From Sphingobium aromaticiconvertens (GTDB taxonomy: Bacteria; Pseudomonadota; Alphaproteobacteria; Sphingomonadales; Sphingomonadaceae), in contig NZ_JBANRJ010000001.1 of NCBI RefSeq assembly GCF_037154075.1, positions 3,281,501 through 3,345,500 of the forward strand: a stretch of DNA of 64,000 nucleotides. The letters run 5' to 3'. The translations under genes and the position numbers were made by a program. Of this stretch, positions 59,350 through 64,000 are shown piece after piece. Position 1 is the stretch's first letter. Each line of letters starts with the position of its first letter. A model generated the notes under the pieces. It was not told the origin of the DNA, ran no database searches, and saw nothing but the letters and a program-made list of their open reading frames with translations.

Positions 59350-60489
59350 TTAGAACCAGGCTCTGATCCCCACGACGAAGCTGGTCGTCGATGGGTCCTC
59401 GCCCGCCGCGCGGGCGAAGTCGGCGGTGCGGCCGAACTTCGAGGAATGCGAGACGCCGATATAGGGCGCGAACTCGCGTGCGATTTCGTAGCGCAGGCGT
59501 AGACCGAACTCGGCATCGGAAAGCCCCGCGCCGACCCCGCTTTCGATCACATCCTGCGCCGCCAGGTTGAACTCGACGCGCGGCTGCAGGATCAGGCGCT
59601 GGGTGATGCGCTGATCGTAGCTTGCCGCGAGCCGCCCGAGCACATCGCCCTTGGTCGATACGAAGGCATGTGCCTCGACTTCGAACCAATAGGGCGCCAA
59701 TCCCTCGATGCCGAAGGCGGCATAGGTGCGCGCCTTTGGTTCGAAATCATGGCGGATACCGCCCTGAAGATTGAAATACGGCCCGATCGCGCGGCTGTAG
59801 AGCGCCTGGGCCTCCGCATCCTCGACCGACTCGCCGAAACTGCCTTCGCCCTCGGTCTTTACGACCAGCCGATTGATGTCGCCGCCAAACCAGCCTTCTC
59901 CCTCCCAGCGATAGCCCTCGCGTCCCTGGCGAATCTGGAGTTCGGCGACATCGATCATCACCTGGCTGAAGGTGCCGCCGCCATGCCCGCGGCGCAGGTC
60001 GGCGCGCGCTCCGATCATTGCGTCGCGACCCCAAACCCGGTCGGCATAGCTCGGCTCGGGGGCTGCGGGGGCGGGAGCGTTCCCCGCGGACAGCGCGGTG
60101 CCGCCGGTCCCCATGTCGTGCGCCTCCGTCGTCATGCCGGGCATTGCCGACATGTCATGGCCGGCATGCGGATCGGCGCTGGTGGGCGGTGTCGCAGTCG
60201 AAGTCGCTGTCGAAGGGGTACAGTGCCCCATTTCGGCGTGTTCGGGGGGACAATCCGGATCGCCCGTTGTTGTTTGCGTCGCCGGCTTGGCAGAAACCGG
60301 GGCAGGATTGGTAGCAGGTCGCGCAGCCGGCTTTTCTGCCGGACGTGGCCTTGCCGCCGGCTTGGGCTTGGGGGCGGGCTTCGCCGGCATCTTCATGCCG
60401 GGCATGTTCGAATGGTCCATCGTCTGTGCGGCGGCGGGTGCCGCCAGCGCGATCGCGGAGGCGGCGGCGAGGAGCAGAAGCGTCTTCAT
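59350..60489 (-). CDS. copB: CopB outer-membrane copper resistance protein
   Basis: The 379-residue protein has a signal peptide, a Met/His/Pro-rich N-terminal region (MDHSNMPGMKMPAKPAPKPK; DPHAGHDMSAMPGMTTEAHD) and a beta-barrel domain of about 230 residues ending in phenylalanine (FVVGIRAWF), as required for outer-membrane insertion. DRVWGRDAMIGARADL and GLRLRYEIAREFAPYIGVS are CopB hallmarks. It overlaps copA by 4 bases (ATGA). Confidence 0.92.
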   Translation of the reverse strand: MKTLLLLAAASAIALAAPAAAQTMDHSNMPGMKMPAKPAPKPKPAARPRPAEKPAARPATNPAPVSAKPATQTTTGDPDCPPEHAEMGHCTPSTATSTATPPTSADPHAGHDMSAMPGMTTEAHDMGTGGTALSAGNAPAPAAPEPSYADRVWGRDAMIGARADLRRGHGGGTFSQVMIDVAELQIRQGREGYRWEGEGWFGGDINRLVVKTEGEGSFGESVEDAEAQALYSRAIGPYFNLQGGIRHDFEPKARTYAAFGIEGLAPYWFEVEAHAFVSTKGDVLGRLAASYDQRITQRLILQPRVEFNLAAQDVIESGVGAGLSDAEFGLRLRYEIAREFAPYIGVSHSSKFGRTADFARAAGEDPSTTSFVVGIRAWF

Positions 60490-62357
60490 GCGTCGTCTCC
60501 TCCGCGTGGCCGGACGGTGACGACCTGCATCATCCCCGCATGCATGTGGTAAAGCATATGGCAGTGGAAGGCCCAGTCGCCGACCGCGTCGGTGGTCACG
60601 TCAAATGTTACCGTCCCGCCTGGCTGGACCTGCACCGTGTGCTTTCGCGGTGCATATTCGCCGTGGCCGGTGACAAGCTCGAAGAAATGGCCGTGAAGAT
60701 GGATCGGGTGGCCCATCATCGTGTCGTTGACGAGCGTTACGCGCACCCGTTCGTCCTTGAGAAACGGGATCGGCTCCTTGACCTCGTTCAATTTCTCGCC
60801 GTCGAACGCCCACATATAGCGTTCCATGTTGCCGGTGAGGTGGATCTGCATCGCCCGGTCGGGCGCGCGGAGATCCGGATTGCGGTCCACCGCCATCAAG
60901 TCGCGGTAGACCAACACCTTGTGCCCGACGTCCGCCAGCCCCTGACCGGGCTCGCCGGTCCGGTCCATCGGCATTGGCGAAATAGTCTGAACGGTCGGCG
61001 TCTTCTTGACCTCGGGGGCGACCGAGAAATCGCGCATCGAATGATTCATGCCGGCCATCGCACCGCCGGCAGCGTCTTGTACCGCGCTGGAATGATCCAT
61101 ACCGGCCATCGACCCCGCCGAGTTCGTGACAGGCGCAGGCGTGCAGTGCCCCATCGCGGCATGCTCGGGTGCGCAACCGCCGCTGGTCGCGGCGGCGCCC
61201 GCGCCACCGCCAGCCATCGCGCCGTGATCCATGCCGGACATGTCGCCCATTCCCATGTCCTTCATGTCGGCGAGCGGACGCGGCCTCAGCGGCGGCACCT
61301 CGGCGGCCATCCCCTCGCGCGGGGCAAGCGTCGCCCGGGCCATGCCCGATCGATCGACGCTCTCACCGACGAGCGTGTAGGCGCGGTCGTCGGCGGGTTC
61401 GACGATCACGTCATAGGTTTCGGCGACCGCGATCTGGAATTCATCGACCGTGACGGGCCGCACATTGAGCCCGTCAGACTGAACGACGGTGAGCTTCAAC
61501 CCCGGAATGCGGACGTTGAAGGTCGTCATCGCCGACGCGTTGATCACCCGCAGCCGCACCCGTTCGCCGGGCGTGAACAGGCCGGTCCAATTGTCGCGCG
61601 GGCCATGGCCATTGACGAGAAAGGAATAGGTCGAGCCAGTCACGTCGGAAACGTCGGTCGGGTCCATCCGCATCTTGCCCCATTCGAGGCGTTCCTTGGC
61701 CGACTGGCCTTCACCGCGCAGCAGATCGGCCAGAGTCTGCTTTTGAAAATTGAAATAGCCGCCCTGCTGCTTGAGCTTCCTGAAGATGATGTGCGGGTGC
61801 ATTTCGCTGTGATCGGACAGCACGATGACATGTTCACGGTCCGACCGGATCGGGTCTTCGCCTGCCGGGTCGATCACGATCGGGCCGTAATGGCCGAGTT
61901 GCTCCTGCAAGCCCGAATGGCTGTGATACCAGTAGGTGCCGGCCTGCTGGATCGGGAATTCATAGGTGAAGGTCGATCGCGGCTTGATGCCCGGAAAGCT
62001 GATGCCCGGCACGCCGTCCATGTGAAATGGCAGGATCAGACCATGCCAGTGGATCGAGCTGTCTTCATCGAGTGCGTTCTCGACGTGCAGCCGGACATTC
62101 TGTCCCTCGCGCAGGCGGACAAGCGGGGCAGGCACGGTCCCATTGATGCCGATCGCATGGCTTGTCCGCCCATCGATCGTCATCATCTGGTGCGCGATGC
62201 GCAGACGGATATCTTCCCCCGATACGATCGGCAACGGTCGCACGATACCGGCAGACACCGGCTGCGCCCAAGCCGGGAACCAAGGGGCCAGAGCGGCAGT
62301 GCCGCCCAAGGCGGCGGTGCCGCGCAAGAGCGCCCGGCGATCGATCAATGCGGTCAT
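60486..62357 (-). CDS. copA: CopA multicopper oxidase
   Basis: The 623-residue periplasmic oxidase has a Tat signal (IDRRALLRGTAALGGTAALA). The copper ligands are complete: IHWHGLILPFHMDG, YWYHSHSGLQEQLG, HPIHLHGHFFELV and HCHMLYHMHAGMM. A Met/His-rich insert (MKDMGMGDMSGMDHGAMAGG) lies mid-protein. It oxidises Cu(I) and sequesters copper in the periplasm. ATG 62357 is chosen since it places the twin-arginine at residue 7; longer starts run into the ECF promoter at 62386-62413. Confidence 0.93.
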   Translation of the reverse strand: MTALIDRRALLRGTAALGGTAALAPWFPAWAQPVSAGIVRPLPIVSGEDIRLRIAHQMMTIDGRTSHAIGINGTVPAPLVRLREGQNVRLHVENALDEDSSIHWHGLILPFHMDGVPGISFPGIKPRSTFTYEFPIQQAGTYWYHSHSGLQEQLGHYGPIVIDPAGEDPIRSDREHVIVLSDHSEMHPHIIFRKLKQQGGYFNFQKQTLADLLRGEGQSAKERLEWGKMRMDPTDVSDVTGSTYSFLVNGHGPRDNWTGLFTPGERVRLRVINASAMTTFNVRIPGLKLTVVQSDGLNVRPVTVDEFQIAVAETYDVIVEPADDRAYTLVGESVDRSGMARATLAPREGMAAEVPPLRPRPLADMKDMGMGDMSGMDHGAMAGGGAGAAATSGGCAPEHAAMGHCTPAPVTNSAGSMAGMDHSSAVQDAAGGAMAGMNHSMRDFSVAPEVKKTPTVQTISPMPMDRTGEPGQGLADVGHKVLVYRDLMAVDRNPDLRAPDRAMQIHLTGNMERYMWAFDGEKLNEVKEPIPFLKDERVRVTLVNDTMMGHPIHLHGHFFELVTGHGEYAPRKHTVQVQPGGTVTFDVTTDAVGDWAFHCHMLYHMHAGMMQVVTVRPRGGDDA

Positions 62358-62385
62358 GTTACATCCCGAAGTGGCAGTCATGAGA

Positions 62386-62413
62386 GATACGCGCAGGATC
62401 GCCCCACCCCTCA
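62386..62413 (-). promoter_or_regulatory. ECF promoter of the copAB operon
   Basis: On the minus strand TGAGGG, 16 bp, CGTATC. The same two hexamers with the same spacing occur before the sigma operon (63776-63803) and before copC (63815-63842). The -10 lies about 28 bases upstream of the copA start codon. Confidence 0.75.
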
Positions 62414-62466
62414 ATGACCCCGAATTTTCTCAGGAGGCGCAAATGGGGTCTGACACAGTGTCAAAG

Positions 62467-63039
62467 TCAAGCCTCACTTGCGCGCAGCCGTTCCGCCAGT
62501 TTTTGCCGGGCTCGATAGAGCCGGGTCTCGACCGCCTTCTCGCTGATTCCAAGCGTTTCTCCGGTTTCTGCCTGGCTCAGCCCTTCGATCGTCCGCAGCA
62601 CCAAAGTCTCGCGCAGATTGCCCGGCAGCAGCGCGATGGCGGCCGCCACGCGCCGCAGCTCCTGCCGATCAGCGGTCAATGTCTCGATCGACGGCGTCAC
62701 ATCCGCAGCATCGGCGACATGGTCGATCGGGAGAACTACGGCGATCAGGCGGCGCACCGCCCGCCGCCGCCGCCAGTCTCGCGCCTTATTGATCGCGATG
62801 CGTGACAGCCATGCGCGCATTGGGCGTGCCATATCGTAGCTGCGTAGCGCCCGATGCGCCGCAACAAAGGTTTCCTGGACGATATCGAGCGCCTCGTCGT
62901 CGTCGCCGGTGATTCGGGCGACCAGCCGGTGCAGCGGTTCCTTGTGCCGACGCACGATCTCAGCAAACGCAAGCTGGTGTCCCGCAAGCGTCAATGCGGC
63001 AAGCTCGCCGTCCGTCCTGTCGGCAAGCGCGCCGGTCAC
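62467..63039 (-). CDS. ECF sigma-70 factor (CnrH-like)
   Basis: The 190-residue protein has sigma region 2 (AFAEIVRRHKEPLHRLVARI; DIVQETFVAAHRALRSYD) and region 4 (LPGNLRETLVLRTIEGLSQA; GISEKAVETRLYRARQKLAE). It is the third gene of an anti-sigma/sensor/sigma operon in the order of cnrYXH. Its start overlaps the sensor's stop (ATGA). Matching promoters before its own operon, copAB and copC point to a copper-responsive regulon. Confidence 0.9.
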   Translation of the reverse strand: MTGALADRTDGELAALTLAGHQLAFAEIVRRHKEPLHRLVARITGDDDEALDIVQETFVAAHRALRSYDMARPMRAWLSRIAINKARDWRRRRAVRRLIAVVLPIDHVADAADVTPSIETLTADRQELRRVAAAIALLPGNLRETLVLRTIEGLSQAETGETLGISEKAVETRLYRARQKLAERLRASEA

Positions 63040-63473
63040 CGCGCGTCTTCGGTCAGCGCCTTGGTCACAGCGGCGTCGAACTTCGCCGCCTGGTCGGGCC
63101 GCAGCAGCGACCGCATCGCAAAGATGTGGGTGAGTGTTTCCTTCTGGAGCTCGCCCATCGTGCGGTGCGACGCATCGACTGCGGCTGCGACGCGCGGGCC
63201 GTTGCCGTGTTCAGCGGTGATCGCTTCGGCCAGTCGGGCATTCTCCGCACGCATTTCGAGTTCGAGCGCGCGGCGGCGAACCGCAAACGCTTCCTCCAGC
63301 GTATGCAGCCGCTGCTCCTGGGCCGCGTCGAGTCTCAACTGGTCGTGAAGGACGGCATGCAGCTCGGCGCCCGGCTGGGGTGCGGGTTCGACAAAGTGCC
63401 GTCCGACGACGACGCCGATCATGGCGGCAAGGAAGGCCAGGACCGTGACGAGCGCGATGCGCCGTGCGGTCAT
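63036..63473 (-). CDS. Periplasmic heavy-metal sensor (CnrX/ZraP-like)
   Basis: The 145-residue protein has an N-terminal membrane anchor (ALVTVLAFLAAMIGVVVGRH) and a helical periplasmic domain (LRLDAAQEQRLHTLEEAFAV; SLLRPDQAAKFDAAVTKAL) of the heavy-metal-sensor family. It would bind metal outside the membrane and control release of the sigma factor by the anti-sigma protein. It overlaps both neighbours by 4 bases. Confidence 0.85.
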   Translation of the reverse strand: MTARRIALVTVLAFLAAMIGVVVGRHFVEPAPQPGAELHAVLHDQLRLDAAQEQRLHTLEEAFAVRRRALELEMRAENARLAEAITAEHGNGPRVAAAVDASHRTMGELQKETLTHIFAMRSLLRPDQAAKFDAAVTKALTEDAR

Positions 63474-63748
63474 CGCGTCCCGCCCAGCAGCGTCGATGGC
63501 GCAAGCGGACTCGGCGCGCCGAACGGTGACAGGGTCGGAGCGGCCTGCGCTTCCGTTGATGGAACGACATTACTGAAAACGCCGAGGGCCAACGCCAGCC
63601 CTACGGCCGCCAGCGTCGTTCCGGCGCCGATCGTGACGGCGGGCTGGTGCGCAATCGCCCCTAGGACGCGATCCTCCAGACCCGTAAGCCCCCGATGTGG
63701 GGATTGCGTTGCCAGGCGTGCGAGTGCGTCGTCAATGTTCGTGTGCAT
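63470..63748 (-). CDS. Putative CnrY-like anti-sigma factor
   Basis: The 92-residue protein has a short cytoplasmic N-terminus (MHTNIDDALARLATQSPHRG), one membrane helix (about residues 40-60) and a small periplasmic tail. Size, topology and first position before the sensor and sigma genes match CnrY/NccY anti-sigma factors, although sequence similarity is not obvious. ATG 63748 lies 28 bases downstream of the ECF -10. Confidence 0.7.
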   Translation of the reverse strand: MHTNIDDALARLATQSPHRGLTGLEDRVLGAIAHQPAVTIGAGTTLAAVGLALALGVFSNVVPSTEAQAAPTLSPFGAPSPLAPSTLLGGTR

Positions 63749-63775
63749 GACATGTCTCACTATGTGGCTGATCCT

Positions 63776-63803
63776 GATACGCATGAACGAGGATGATCCC
63801 TCA
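63776..63803 (-). promoter_or_regulatory. ECF promoter of the sigma/sensor/anti-sigma operon
   Basis: On the minus strand TGAGGG, 16 bp, CGTATC, identical in hexamers and spacing to the copAB promoter. It indicates autoregulation of the sigma factor. Confidence 0.75.
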
Positions 63804-63814
63804 CCGGTGCTAGT

Positions 63815-63842
63815 TGAGGGATAGACACCTTTGCTGCGTATC
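63815..63842 (+). promoter_or_regulatory. ECF promoter of copC
   Basis: On the plus strand TGAGGG, 16 bp, CGTATC, 26 bases before the copC start. Its -35 lies only 11 bp from the -35 of the divergent sigma operon, so the two promoters are back to back. Confidence 0.75.
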
Positions 63843-63867
63843 TCGGTATATTCCACAGGAGATCGAG

Positions 63868-64000
63868 ATGAAGTTCAATCCGACCGCAGCGATCATCGCC
63901 ACGCTGGCGACACTGCTAACACCGGCTGCCGCGTTCGCGCATCCCAAGCTCGTTGCCGCGATCCCCGCCGCCAATGCGACCGTTGCGCGCACGAATACCG
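63868..64000 (+). CDS. copC: CopC-like periplasmic copper-binding protein (partial)
   Basis: The frame starts at ATG 63868 after AGGAG and runs off the window. It encodes a signal peptide (MKFNPTAAIIATLATLLTPA, cleaved after AFA) followed by HPKLVAAIPAANATV, matching the start of mature CopC, whose first residue is a copper-ligand histidine. It is under its own ECF promoter. Confidence 0.85.
   Translation, partial: MKFNPTAAIIATLATLLTPAAAFAHPKLVAAIPAANATVARTNT

Overview
The window is GC-rich DNA of an alphaproteobacterium. The gene families (strawberry-notch-like methylase/helicase, ParB-like, RadC-like, DUF2958 and ArdC genes, tandem czc/cus/cop metal operons, DmeF/DmeR) are those commonly seen on plasmids and integrative elements of Sphingomonadaceae (Sphingobium, Sphingopyxis, Novosphingobium, Sphingomonas). 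The species cannot be named from the sequence alone. Almost the whole window is accessory DNA.

Region 1 (1-14,583, all minus strand) is plasmid/ICE backbone: the N-terminus of a strawberry-notch-type protein, several small conserved backbone genes, a large ParB-like protein, a RadC-like JAB protein, DUF2958 and ArdC anti-restriction genes. Several genes are preceded by a conserved two-stem RNA leader resembling the described radC RNA motif. One ardC gene is cut in two. Its 5' part lies at 13,791-14,525 and its 3' part at 6,653-6,883. Between them sits a 6.9-kb element that carries three translationally coupled tyrosine recombinases, a second intact ardC and short terminal inverted repeats, flanked by GGCGAC/GGCTAC.

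Region 2 (14,808-31,696, minus strand) looks like a large anti-phage or genome-defence island. Reading in the direction of transcription it holds a double AAA+ ATPase, a WYL regulator, a phosphatase-ADP-ribosylglycohydrolase fusion, a PD-(D/E)XK nuclease plus UvrD-like helicase-nuclease pair, then DUF6361, a PLD-like protein and a large superfamily 2 helicase. I do not recognise this combination as a named system. It is bounded on the right by a P4-type integrase (31,961-33,316) and a 45-bp tRNA-Arg(CCG) 3' fragment (33,501-33,545), which is an attachment site.

Region 3 (33,800-35,040) holds decayed ends of a conjugation locus (trbI and DUF2274 remnants), a small entry-exclusion-like protein and a fragment of an EamA transporter.

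Region 4 (35,043-64,000) is metal resistance: czcCBA with a His-rich leader gene (minus); DmeR-DmeF-DUF1289 (minus); cusCBA with cusF (plus); a divergent MerR regulator and CDF gene with a CadR-type promoter; a second czcCBA with two CDF transporters (plus); copAB with DUF305, DUF411 and a His-rich peptide (minus); a CnrYXH-like anti-sigma/sensor/sigma operon (minus); and the start of copC (plus). Three promoters with identical elements (TGAGGG, 16 bp, CGTATC) sit before copAB, before the sigma operon and before copC. They indicate that this ECF sigma factor drives itself and the copper genes.
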